In this document: piece after piece, positions 7,208 to 15,337 of the stretch | Numbering within the stretch: the first letter of the stretch is position 1 | Layout: each line of letters begins with the position of its first letter | Source: a virus | Direction: 5' to 3' (one strand) | Length of the DNA stretch: 64,000 nt | IMG/VR virus record: IMGVR_UViG_3300042691_010023 | Location: 1 to 64,000 of that record | The notes under the pieces: generated by a model | The model's database searches: none | What the model was told of the DNA's origin: nothing | The model's input: the letters and a program-made list of their open reading frames with translations, nothing else | Made by a program: the position numbers and the translations under genes

Positions 7208-7822
7208 ATGAGTATATACGAAGAAAAATCTAATAAACGTCAAATGATAGACGATTCAATTGATTCGCCGTATGAAATTGTTAGTCAACAATTATCAACG
7301 CATTTAGATTTACGGGATTCAGTAGTTTATCTAAATGATGATATTACTGAAAATACGTTGATTGAATTGATGATACGTGTTCGTGCCATACTTAATAATC
7401 GAACCGATAATGATCGTAAAGATCCTATCAATCTTATCATTAACTCTAACGGAGGTGATGTATATGAAATGTTAGGTATTATTGATTATATCGAGTCATT
7501 GTCTGTACCAGTAAATACAATTTGCAGAGGTAGAGCATTTAGTGCTGCTGCTGTAATATTAGCATGCGGTACTGGTATACGTATGGTTAGTAAACGGTCT
7601 TGTGTAATGTTCCATGAATCGATTAGTTTTGCAGATGGCATTAAGGTAAGTGATATGACTGCCTATCTAAACAATCTTAAATCATTAGAGAATGACGTAT
7701 GTGAGTTGTTAGCTTCCAAATCTAATAAAAATGCAGATTGGTGGAAACAACAACAGAAAACTGATTTGTTTTTATCGGCAGATCAACTAAAAGAATATAA
7801 AATAATTGACGAAATAATTTAA
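7208..7822 (+). CDS. ClpP-like serine protease
   Basis: A 204-residue protein with the ClpP/crotonase fold. Residues 70-110 carry NLIINSNGGDVYEMLGIID, then the nucleophile-elbow region GRAFSAAAVILACG (candidate catalytic Ser) and the His motif VMFHESISF. ClpP peptidases cut proteins passed to them by AAA+ unfoldases; no ClpX or ClpA partner is in the window, so it may use the host's or act alone in protein maturation. No ribosome site precedes the ATG, and a strong promoter lies immediately upstream. Confidence 0.85.
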   Translation: MSIYEEKSNKRQMIDDSIDSPYEIVSQQLSTHLDLRDSVVYLNDDITENTLIELMIRVRAILNNRTDNDRKDPINLIINSNGGDVYEMLGIIDYIESLSVPVNTICRGRAFSAAAVILACGTGIRMVSKRSCVMFHESISFADGIKVSDMTAYLNNLKSLENDVCELLASKSNKNADWWKQQQKTDLFLSADQLKEYKIIDEII

Positions 7823-7826
7823 TACT

Positions 7827-8570
7827 ATGAGTTTAACAGCAGAACAGATACAACAAAATTGGATTGAGTTTCGTAAAAAAGTTAACGAACTATTTCCTAC
7901 TCGTGCAAAAGAAATAAATGCCATGTACGATCATTTGGAAGAACGAATGATGATGATGCCAGCGAGTGGCACTGATCACTTTCATAATGCATTTGAAGGT
8001 GGCTACATTGATCACGTGTTACGTGTTATGAATTGTACTGCTAAATTGTATGAGTCGTGGAAAGAAATGGGAGCAGATGTTAGTAACTTTTCATACGAAG
8101 AACTAATGTTTGCTGCTATGCATCATGACTTAGGTAAGGCAGGTTTTCCAGGCGATGGTGAAGAAGTATACATTGTAAATGATTCAGAATGGCACCGTAA
8201 GAATCAAGGCAAAATGTACAAGCATAATTCCAATATTCCATTTACTATGGTACCAGATCTTAGTTTATGGACATTGCAACATTTTGGAATTAAAACTTCT
8301 TGGAATGAAACACAAGGCATACGAATACATGATGGAATGTATGATGATGCTAATAAAGCTTATTTTGTATCTCGTAGTGCCGATTCAAAATTACGTACCA
8401 ATTTACCGTTGATTTTGCACCATGCGGATCATATGGCAGCTCGAATTGAATATGAAATGTGGCGCGACAAACGTCCGTCAGCAAAAACAACTATACCTAA
8501 TACTAACACTAGAAAGTCAATGTCATCTAATACTACAGCATTTGATATTTCTAAGATTTTTGGAGAATAA
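7827..8570 (+). CDS. HD-domain metal-dependent phosphohydrolase
   Basis: A 247-residue protein. The HD signature is visible: His in GGYIDHVLRV, the central HHD in AAMHHDLGKAGF, and a distal LILHHADHMAAR. Such proteins hydrolyse phosphate esters, often of nucleotides or cyclic nucleotides, and are frequent in T4-like marine phages. Substrate is not deducible. The C-terminal 30 residues are Ser/Thr-rich. It follows the ClpP-like gene by 4 nt. Confidence 0.8.
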   Translation: MSLTAEQIQQNWIEFRKKVNELFPTRAKEINAMYDHLEERMMMMPASGTDHFHNAFEGGYIDHVLRVMNCTAKLYESWKEMGADVSNFSYEELMFAAMHHDLGKAGFPGDGEEVYIVNDSEWHRKNQGKMYKHNSNIPFTMVPDLSLWTLQHFGIKTSWNETQGIRIHDGMYDDANKAYFVSRSADSKLRTNLPLILHHADHMAARIEYEMWRDKRPSAKTTIPNTNTRKSMSSNTTAFDISKIFGE

Positions 8571-8572
8571 TT

Positions 8573-8860
8573 ATGACAATAACGTTATTATCGTTATTAG
8601 TAGTCGTATTATCAATAGCCACTTACATAGTAAGAAATTTACTTAAAAAGATGGAAACACTAGAAGATAATATTGATGAACTTGTAAAAAATATAACAGA
8701 GTATGATACGTTTTATGAGGAATTGAAACGTCGAGTAAATGAATCAAATTCTAGACTAAAACAAATAGATCGTTTAGGCTCATTTGAAGCTGATGATGAA
8801 ACAGGTGTAATCTTTAAGGAACTTAAAGATATTGTAAATGATTTGAATGAAAGGTTTTAA
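8573..8860 (+). CDS. Small membrane protein with coiled coil
   Basis: A 95-residue protein: one N-terminal membrane helix (residues 3-24) followed by a coiled coil (LEDNIDELVKNITEYDTFYEELKRR). The pattern suggests a membrane-tethered helical stalk with the coil in the cytoplasm or periplasm. It directly abuts the sigma factor gene. Function is unknown. Confidence 0.65.
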   Translation: MTITLLSLLVVVLSIATYIVRNLLKKMETLEDNIDELVKNITEYDTFYEELKRRVNESNSRLKQIDRLGSFEADDETGVIFKELKDIVNDLNERF

Positions 8861-9601
8861 ATGTCGCCAGTAGAACAATTCTATGCTGACTTAGATGTAC
8901 AGGATACCGTAACAAAACGTGGACGTAAAGCTACTAACATGTACTTTACTGCTACAACTGAAAAAGCTATTGTAGCTTATAATAAAGAAACTAATTACGC
9001 ACTACGTAATAAAATTTATCGTGAGCATATTGACTATGCATTTAATAAGTTAGTAGAAAATATCTATCATACGTTTAAATTTAGTTATTTCGACGTACCA
9101 TATGAAGATGTTAAATGTGAAGTAGTAGCATTCTTAAACGAGAAAATTGGAAAGTATACAGAAGGTAAAGGTAAAGCCTTTAGTTACTTTGGACGTATTG
9201 TTAAGAACTATCTCATTATTCAAAACAATGCAAATTATGCTAAGTTGAAACGTCGAGTAGAAACTACGGTTATAGATGATGACCGTAATTTATCATTAGA
9301 AATGTCTATATCTTCTTATCAAGAGTCTTTAAAGGATTTTACAGATCTATGGGTAAATTGGTATGATGAAAACATGGATAATGTATTTACTAACAAACGT
9401 GATGTACTGATAGCTGATACTATTTTAGAGATATTTCGTATTCGTGATAGTATTGAAAACTTTAATAAGAAGTCTATCTATATCTTAATACGTGAACGTA
9501 CGGGACTTAAAACTCAAAATATTACCCGTGTTCTTAATGTGATGCGTAATGACTTTGAGAAGATGTTCACTAATTACCAGAAATCAGGACTAATTCGATA
9601 A
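8861..9601 (+). CDS. 55: Late-transcription sigma factor, T4 gp55-like
   Basis: A 246-residue protein whose central region (NKLVENIYHTFKFSYFD, then the VAFLNEKIGKY region and KAFSYFGRIVKNYLI) fits the gp55 family of sigma-like proteins that direct host RNA polymerase to phage late promoters. The C-terminal half has further helices ending NYQKSGLIR. It is longer than T4 gp55 (185 residues). In T4, gp55 reads TATAAATA and is activated by the sliding clamp. Here it may read the ATATTTAT elements, but no binding evidence exists. Confidence 0.8.
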   Translation: MSPVEQFYADLDVQDTVTKRGRKATNMYFTATTEKAIVAYNKETNYALRNKIYREHIDYAFNKLVENIYHTFKFSYFDVPYEDVKCEVVAFLNEKIGKYTEGKGKAFSYFGRIVKNYLIIQNNANYAKLKRRVETTVIDDDRNLSLEMSISSYQESLKDFTDLWVNWYDENMDNVFTNKRDVLIADTILEIFRIRDSIENFNKKSIYILIRERTGLKTQNITRVLNVMRNDFEKMFTNYQKSGLIR

Positions 9602-9606
9602 CATTT

Positions 9607-9614
9607 ATATTTAT
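9607..9614 (+). promoter_or_regulatory. ATATTTAT intergenic element, copy 4
   Basis: ATATTTAT followed by ATAAAAGG, 14 nt before the ATG at 9629. Confidence 0.5.
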
Positions 9615-9628
9615 ATAAAAGGTTATCA

Positions 9629-9997
9629 ATGGCATCTACAGATTTTGAGCTGTTCAAAGGTACTACTCTTTCAGATCTGATGAAGGATATTTACCATAAT
9701 TCAAAGAAAAAATCTAGACAAATCGACGGTCTAATTCAAGAACTACAGCCATTAGTTAAGAACGTAGGTGATGCTGCAGTGATAGTTCCAATGATTAAAG
9801 AGTATTTGGAAGTATCAGTAAAAAATGACGATGCGTTAGTTAAATTAGCTGCAGTAGTACAACGTTTATTATCGGCTGGTAGTCGTGAAGAAGGCGGTGG
9901 CGAGTTTATACTATCAGATGAAGAACGTAATCGATTGTTACAAGAAGCTGAGGCTGAAATAAAAGCTATTCAGCGTAAGTCGGAGACTGAATGCTAA
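9629..9997 (+). CDS. Conserved-looking helical protein
   Basis: A 122-residue helical protein (FELFKGTTLSDLMKDIYHN, then a long helical middle and an acidic C-terminus). I recall similar proteins near gp55 in T4-like marine phages but know no function. Its stop overlaps the next start by 7 nt, and it leads the baseplate gene block, so a structural or assembly role is possible. Confidence 0.6.
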   Translation: MASTDFELFKGTTLSDLMKDIYHNSKKKSRQIDGLIQELQPLVKNVGDAAVIVPMIKEYLEVSVKNDDALVKLAAVVQRLLSAGSREEGGGEFILSDEERNRLLQEAEAEIKAIQRKSETEC

Positions 9998-11010
9998 CCA
10001 TTGCGCAAGTTGTTGATACGTCTACAGCTTATAAAACTACACAGCATAAAACACAGCCCGATCGCGGAAATTTCCCGTTAGGTACTATAAAATTACGTGG
10101 CATATCACGTAATCAAACTACGGAAGAATTTTACGCATATCCGGCTATTAATAGTTTATCAATACCTTTATTAGGTGAATTAGTTTTATGCTTTAGATCA
10201 CTAAGTGATTATGGCAATGCTAGCGATTTAGAAAATGCTTGGTTTTATTTAATGCCTGTAAATACGCATGGCAATATGAATCTTAATCCGTTATTAGATT
10301 TATATACAGTGCCAGGCGGCGGCGGCGGAGGTCGATATACTAGTACTGCTGCTCCTAAAAATGTGGAGGTAAATGACTATAAGCCCGGAGAAACGTTTGA
10401 AGAAAATACGCAAGTAAAAAATATACAGCCGTATGAAGGTGATATTTTATTCCATGGCAGATTTGGCCAATCGATCAGATTAGGTTCTACTGTTACTGGT
10501 AATTTATCACAATACGCAGAAAAGTCATGGTGGTCTAACAATACTGCTAAAGGATCTCCTATAACTATTATAAGTAATGGTCATAAAGGCTCAGGCGGCC
10601 CTAACAAGTATATAATCGAAGACCCGGAAACTACAAAAAGTATTTTTATTCTTAGTTCCGATCAAAAATTAAAATTTACACCGTCACAAAAACAAATCGG
10701 TGTAGGCGTTACACCCGTACCTAATTACACTAAAGCGCAAGCTATTATTTCTTCTGATCGTTTAATACTTAATTCTAAACTAGATGAAATAATCTTATCT
10801 GGTAAAAAGACTGTTAATGTAGTTACGCCTAAATGGCAAATAGATATGGATAAACTATTTACTATTTTAGAAAAAACGTTACAACAATTAGCAGATTTAA
10901 CCGCAGGTAAAGCTCAATTTCAAACACCTATGGGCGGGCCGACATTAACCGCAACTAATCTAGCGCAGGTACAGCAGTTATTAACAGAATTAAAAACTAT
11001 GAAACAATAA
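9991..11010 (+). CDS. Probable baseplate spike/hub protein (gp5-like OB fold, no lysozyme)
   Basis: A 339-residue protein. Residues 1-75 look like an OB-type domain as in gp5/VgrG spikes (AQVVDTS, a GTIKLRG strand, SIPLLGELVLCFR). A Gly-rich linker (GGGGGGRY) follows, then a region with EGDILFHGRFGQSIRLGS and repeated short strands (ISSDRLILNSKLDEIILSG) like the gp5 C-terminal beta-helix. No lysozyme domain is present. Position at the head of the baseplate cluster supports a spike role. Confidence 0.55.
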   Translation: MLTIAQVVDTSTAYKTTQHKTQPDRGNFPLGTIKLRGISRNQTTEEFYAYPAINSLSIPLLGELVLCFRSLSDYGNASDLENAWFYLMPVNTHGNMNLNPLLDLYTVPGGGGGGRYTSTAAPKNVEVNDYKPGETFEENTQVKNIQPYEGDILFHGRFGQSIRLGSTVTGNLSQYAEKSWWSNNTAKGSPITIISNGHKGSGGPNKYIIEDPETTKSIFILSSDQKLKFTPSQKQIGVGVTPVPNYTKAQAIISSDRLILNSKLDEIILSGKKTVNVVTPKWQIDMDKLFTILEKTLQQLADLTAGKAQFQTPMGGPTLTATNLAQVQQLLTELKTMKQ

Positions 11011-11019
11011 AGGATCCAT

Positions 11020-11253
11020 ATGCCGTTATCAGCAGCACAACCCGCATTAGAAGCTCAAATACTTGCAGCTTTTAAGAAAGCTCAATTATCAAAAAATCCT
11101 GAATCTGCTACACAAGCTTTAGCTAAAGATTTAGCACGTGCGATACATTTATATGCATTACAAGCTACGATCAATCCAGGTCAAGCAGTTGTTGTTGGGA
11201 CACCCGCAGGGCCAGGAGCTGGTAGTACAACATCGCCCGGAACTGTATCGTAA
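11020..11253 (+). CDS. Small hypothetical structural protein
   Basis: A 77-residue protein: a helical N-terminal part rich in Ala and Gln (LEAQILAAFKKAQL) and a Gly/Pro/Thr tail. It has a good AAAGGA ribosome site. Proteins of this size and composition sit next to spike genes in T4-like marine phages, but I cannot assign a role. Confidence 0.55.
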   Translation: MPLSAAQPALEAQILAAFKKAQLSKNPESATQALAKDLARAIHLYALQATINPGQAVVVGTPAGPGAGSTTSPGTVS

Positions 11254-11255
11254 AC

Positions 11256-11263
11256 ATATTTAT
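11256..11263 (+). promoter_or_regulatory. ATATTTAT intergenic element, copy 5
   Basis: ATATTTAT followed by TTAAAAGGA, 13 nt before the ATG at 11277. The ribosome site follows the element almost directly, leaving little room for a transcription start between them. Confidence 0.5.
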
Positions 11264-11276
11264 TTAAAAGGATATT

Positions 11277-11720
11277 ATGGATACTAAGTCTTTTATAAAG
11301 GCATTACGTACTATTATACGCGAAGAAGTACAAACAGCTGTACGTAACGAATTACGTAGTTTATTAACAGAACAGCCTAACAAATCATATACTCCTACAG
11401 TCACAGAAACAGTAATGCATTCTAAAAAACAATCGCAGAAGTCTAAAACTTTTGTCAAGGATCCATTACTTAACGACTTACTAAATGATACTGCATCTAG
11501 ACCGTTGAATTTATCAGAAGGTAATATGATGTCATTTACATCTGATATGGCACAAGCTTTTGGAGCTATGCGTAGCAATGAGCCGTCAATTATACCATCA
11601 CATGACTTAGATGGGCGGCCGGTAAATGTCGATAATGATAGTGTAGCTACAGTAGTTAATGCAATGAATAAAGATTATTCTGCATTAATGAAAGCTATTG
11701 ATAAGAAAAAGGGTCGTTAA
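11277..11720 (+). CDS. Hypothetical protein with IREE start helix and LxE|G site
   Basis: A 147-residue protein beginning with an amphipathic helix (LRTIIREEVQTAVRNEL) that recurs in several small proteins of this window. Two sites fit the T4 prohead-protease preference (LTE at 30-32 before Q, LSE at 79-81 before G). The middle is Lys/Ser-rich. Its stop overlaps the gp25 start (TAATG). Function is unknown; placement suggests baseplate or virion assembly. Confidence 0.55.
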   Translation: MDTKSFIKALRTIIREEVQTAVRNELRSLLTEQPNKSYTPTVTETVMHSKKQSQKSKTFVKDPLLNDLLNDTASRPLNLSEGNMMSFTSDMAQAFGAMRSNEPSIIPSHDLDGRPVNVDNDSVATVVNAMNKDYSALMKAIDKKKGR

Positions 11721-12295
11721 TGAATAGGGTCATTTATCAATATAAACCATTCATTGATCCTAGTTCGGTAGCTATTGGAGTAAAATTACCTTTTAATCAA
11801 ACTGGCACTAGTAAAAACGATCTATCTAGTACTGTAGGTAATGTGCGAAGTGGATCTTTTCAGACAACGGGTGGTAAGGGTGTATTTTTGTTATCTTATA
11901 CTACTGAAGAACAGGCTATTAGTAATCTTACTAACTTATTGCTTACAAGAAAAGGTGAGCGATATATGCAACCAAATTTTGGTACTGATATATACAATAG
12001 TATCTTTGAACAAAATACTGATATATTAGCCGATATTTTGAAGTCTAGTTTAGAAGATGATATTAGTTATTGGCTGCCATATATAACGTTAATTAATGTA
12101 GATATATTTCGTGATACACGTAATGAAAATGCGTTAAATATTCGCATTGTATTTAGAGTTACAAATGTAGGAGCTAATTTAGTAATAAATGTATTAGCTC
12201 AGGAAAATACAATAATAGTATCTCAAGCTACTCCCGAGATTGACGCTAATCGTCAATTAACAGCTGTTGGAGTGTTTTCATCTAGGAGAATTTAA
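11720..12295 (+). CDS. 25: Baseplate wedge protein gp25
   Basis: A 191-residue protein with the gp25 core: FLLSYTTEEQAISNLTNLLL, the TRKGERYMQPNFGTDIYN motif, then a beta-rich C-terminus. gp25-like proteins have a lysozyme-like fold and join the wedge to the tail sheath across contractile systems. It is longer than T4 gp25 (132 residues) because of an N-terminal extension. It overlaps both neighbours by TAATG. Confidence 0.9.
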   Translation: MNRVIYQYKPFIDPSSVAIGVKLPFNQTGTSKNDLSSTVGNVRSGSFQTTGGKGVFLLSYTTEEQAISNLTNLLLTRKGERYMQPNFGTDIYNSIFEQNTDILADILKSSLEDDISYWLPYITLINVDIFRDTRNENALNIRIVFRVTNVGANLVINVLAQENTIIVSQATPEIDANRQLTAVGVFSSRRI

Positions 12296-14181
12296 TGGAC
12301 TTAGTTAAAAAGGATGTAAAGTATTTAAATAAAGATTTTGCACAATTTAGGCAAAACTTAATCACATTTGCTAAACAATATTATCCTAACACTTACAACG
12401 ATTTTAACGAGTCATCGCCCGGTATGATGTTTATAGAAATGGCTTCGTATGTCGGTGATGTTTTATCGTTTTATGCAGACCAAAGTTTTCGTGAATCGGT
12501 ATTGTCTAATGCAACGGAAGAAAGCAATGTATTAATGCTGTCTCAATTGTTTGGATATAAACCAAAACTTAATACACCTGCTATTGTAGATTTAGACGTA
12601 TATCAACTAGTACCTGCGTTAGGTAGTGGCGCCAATGCTCGACCAGATTTTCGATATTGCCTAAACATTAGACAAGGAATGCAAGTATCTACAGATTCTG
12701 CAACTACACCAATAAAATTTAGAACAATTGCTGATGTAGATTTTACGTTTAGTAGTTCATTAAATCCTACGGATATATCCGTGTATGAAATTGATGGATC
12801 AGGTAATGTACAATATTATCTGTTAAAAAAATCTGTACAGGCGGTATCGGGAGAAGTTAAAACTACTACTTTTGCATTCACTGATCCTAAGCCGTACGAT
12901 AAAATTGTATTGCCAGAATCTAACATATTAGATATTATTAGTGTAACTGATGATGATGGCAACACATGGTATGAGGTTGATTACTTAGCACAAGATACAG
13001 TACTTGAAGATGTAGCTAACATACCGTACAACGATCAAGAACTTTTTATTTACAGAAGTTCAACTCCATACTTAATGAAATTACGTAGATCTGCACGTAG
13101 ATTTGTAACACGTGTACGTGAAGATAATCGTATAGAATTACAGTTTGGATCTGGCATTAGTTCTGATGCTGATGAAGAATTAATACCTAATCCTAAAAAC
13201 GTTGGTTTAGGTTTAGAATATTTAGCTCGTACTACAAACTCAAATATAGATCCTAGTAATTTTTTATATACTAGTACTTATGGATTAGCTCCTAATAATG
13301 TTGTATTAACGGTGACATATAGTATTGGAGGATCCGTTAATGATAATGTGGCTTCAAATACACTTACTAAAATAGACAATGTTACATATAATTCAGCTAC
13401 AGAATTGTATGGATTAGACTTAACAGATACTAAAGGTTCAGTAGCAGTAAACAATCCAAGTGCAGCCACAGGCGGTAAAAGTAAAGACTCACTAGACAGC
13501 ATACGCCAAAATGCTATGGCTAGCTTTGCTGCTCAAAATAGAGCTATAACACGTGAAGATTATATAACTAGATGCTATTCAATGCCAGGTAGATTTGGAT
13601 CTGTAGCTAAAGCTTATATCGTCAGTGATCTTCAATTAGATACAGCAGATCGTGAATATCCTAGAGATACAATTCCTAATCCGTTAGCATTAAATTTATA
13701 CGTATTATCATATGATGCTAATCGTAATTTTACAGAACTTAATCCAGCTACAAAAGAAAATCTTCGTACATACTTGTCTAATTATCGCATGTTAACAGAT
13801 GCCATTAATATAAAAACTGCGTACATAGTTAATATAGGAATGGAAGTAGATATTGTACCTGTACCTAGTTATAATGCCAATGAAGTTATTTTAACCTGTA
13901 TCAATAAACTTAAACAAATGTTCGACCCAGATCGTTTACAAATTAACGGCCTGATTAATATTTCTAACATTACAAGTGAATTGGATAGATTGCCAGGTGT
14001 ACAGTCTGTAGCTAAATTTGAAATTAAAAATCTATTTGATAAAAATTTAGGATATTCTGGTAATGTATATGATATGGTAGGTGCCACTAAAAACGGCATT
14101 GTATATCCTAGTTTAGATCCATGTATATTTGAAATAAAATATCCTAATGCAGACATTAAAGTACGAACAGTAAAACCTTAA
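12295..14181 (+). CDS. 6: Baseplate wedge protein gp6 (J-like)
   Basis: A 628-residue protein in the gp6/baseplate-J family, close to T4 gp6 in length (660). It starts with KYLNKDFAQFRQNLITFAK and ESSPGMMFIEMASYVGDVL, the typical opening of this family, and later has the RAITREDYITRCYSMPGRFG segment characteristic of baseplate J. gp6 forms the inner ring of the wedge. The immediate link to gp25 matches the usual T4-like order. Confidence 0.9.
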   Translation: MDLVKKDVKYLNKDFAQFRQNLITFAKQYYPNTYNDFNESSPGMMFIEMASYVGDVLSFYADQSFRESVLSNATEESNVLMLSQLFGYKPKLNTPAIVDLDVYQLVPALGSGANARPDFRYCLNIRQGMQVSTDSATTPIKFRTIADVDFTFSSSLNPTDISVYEIDGSGNVQYYLLKKSVQAVSGEVKTTTFAFTDPKPYDKIVLPESNILDIISVTDDDGNTWYEVDYLAQDTVLEDVANIPYNDQELFIYRSSTPYLMKLRRSARRFVTRVREDNRIELQFGSGISSDADEELIPNPKNVGLGLEYLARTTNSNIDPSNFLYTSTYGLAPNNVVLTVTYSIGGSVNDNVASNTLTKIDNVTYNSATELYGLDLTDTKGSVAVNNPSAATGGKSKDSLDSIRQNAMASFAAQNRAITREDYITRCYSMPGRFGSVAKAYIVSDLQLDTADREYPRDTIPNPLALNLYVLSYDANRNFTELNPATKENLRTYLSNYRMLTDAINIKTAYIVNIGMEVDIVPVPSYNANEVILTCINKLKQMFDPDRLQINGLINISNITSELDRLPGVQSVAKFEIKNLFDKNLGYSGNVYDMVGATKNGIVYPSLDPCIFEIKYPNADIKVRTVKP

Positions 14182-14191
14182 AGAGTAACGT

Positions 14192-15337
14192 ATGTACCAC
14201 TTATATTATCCAGAACGAGATACTACAATATACGAACGATATCCGGAGAAAAACACGGGTATAGATCCTATTCTAGATTTGATTAAACATGCGTCAGGAT
14301 CATTGTTTGAACGACAAATACAAGGCGCTAATTATAACTCTAGATTCTTATTAGATTTCGGATCTCAGATAACGGCAATTGCAAATGCTGTTGCTGCTGG
14401 AGATATTCCTCCTATTGGAATTAAGTCTCAAAATTCTGCATCAGTGTACTTAAACATACGTGCTGCACGAGCTACAGATCTACCTATAAATTATACTATT
14501 TATGCATTTCCTGTTTCTGAGTCATGGACAAATGGTAATGGTAGATTTGATAATGTACCTGCTATATCTAATGGGGCATCTTGGTATTATCGCGATAATA
14601 ACAATCAAGCTACATTTTGGAAAACCGGCTCTGCTCATAGCAAAAATGATTTTTCTAATACAACTACGTTAGGTGGCGGCACATGGATTACCGGATCTGG
14701 ATATGAGGCTAGTCAGTCATTTACATATGAAGAGCCTGATATTCGCATGGATGTCACTAACATTGTTAAACGTTGGGTTGACGGTACAATTCCTAATCAC
14801 GGTTTTATAATTAAAAGATCTAAAGCAGATGAAAATTCATATGATGTATTAGGTACTGTAAATTTTTATGGATTAGATACTCATACAATTTATATTCCTA
14901 GACTAGAAGTAGCTTGGAATGATACGGTATTAACTGGTACCGGGTCTAAATCAGAAATATCTGATAGTATCTTTATACCTTATATAACAAACATACGTAA
15001 CGAATATCGTGAATCAGAACGAGCTATATTTCGTATAGGGGCACGCCCAGAATTTCCTACAAAAACATATGCTACTAGTTCAAATTATTTGATAGATTAT
15101 CGTTTACCAACATCTAGTTATTACAGTATACAAGATGCGGTCACAATGGAAACTATTATTCCATTTGATACAGATGCTACTCAAATATCATGCGACGATA
15201 AAGGTAGTTTCTTTAAATTACGTTTAAATACATTTCAGCCTGAACGTTATTATAAAATAGTTTTAAAAGTTGAACGTGATGGTGGTAATGACGTACAAAT
15301 GTTTAGTGAAGGTTTTTATTTTAAGGTAATTAGATAA
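14192..15337 (+). CDS. Baseplate/tail structural protein with DNRLRE-like fold
   Basis: A 381-residue protein. The opening (YYPERDTTIYERYPEKNTG) and the later MDVTNIVKRWVDGTIPNHGF resemble DNRLRE-type beta-sandwich domains found in surface and fibre proteins. The C-terminal 120 residues form a second beta-rich domain. Between gp6 and two large tail proteins, it is probably an outer wedge component. The exact T4 counterpart is not evident. Confidence 0.6.
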   Translation: MYHLYYPERDTTIYERYPEKNTGIDPILDLIKHASGSLFERQIQGANYNSRFLLDFGSQITAIANAVAAGDIPPIGIKSQNSASVYLNIRAARATDLPINYTIYAFPVSESWTNGNGRFDNVPAISNGASWYYRDNNNQATFWKTGSAHSKNDFSNTTTLGGGTWITGSGYEASQSFTYEEPDIRMDVTNIVKRWVDGTIPNHGFIIKRSKADENSYDVLGTVNFYGLDTHTIYIPRLEVAWNDTVLTGTGSKSEISDSIFIPYITNIRNEYRESERAIFRIGARPEFPTKTYATSSNYLIDYRLPTSSYYSIQDAVTMETIIPFDTDATQISCDDKGSFFKLRLNTFQPERYYKIVLKVERDGGNDVQMFSEGFYFKVIR

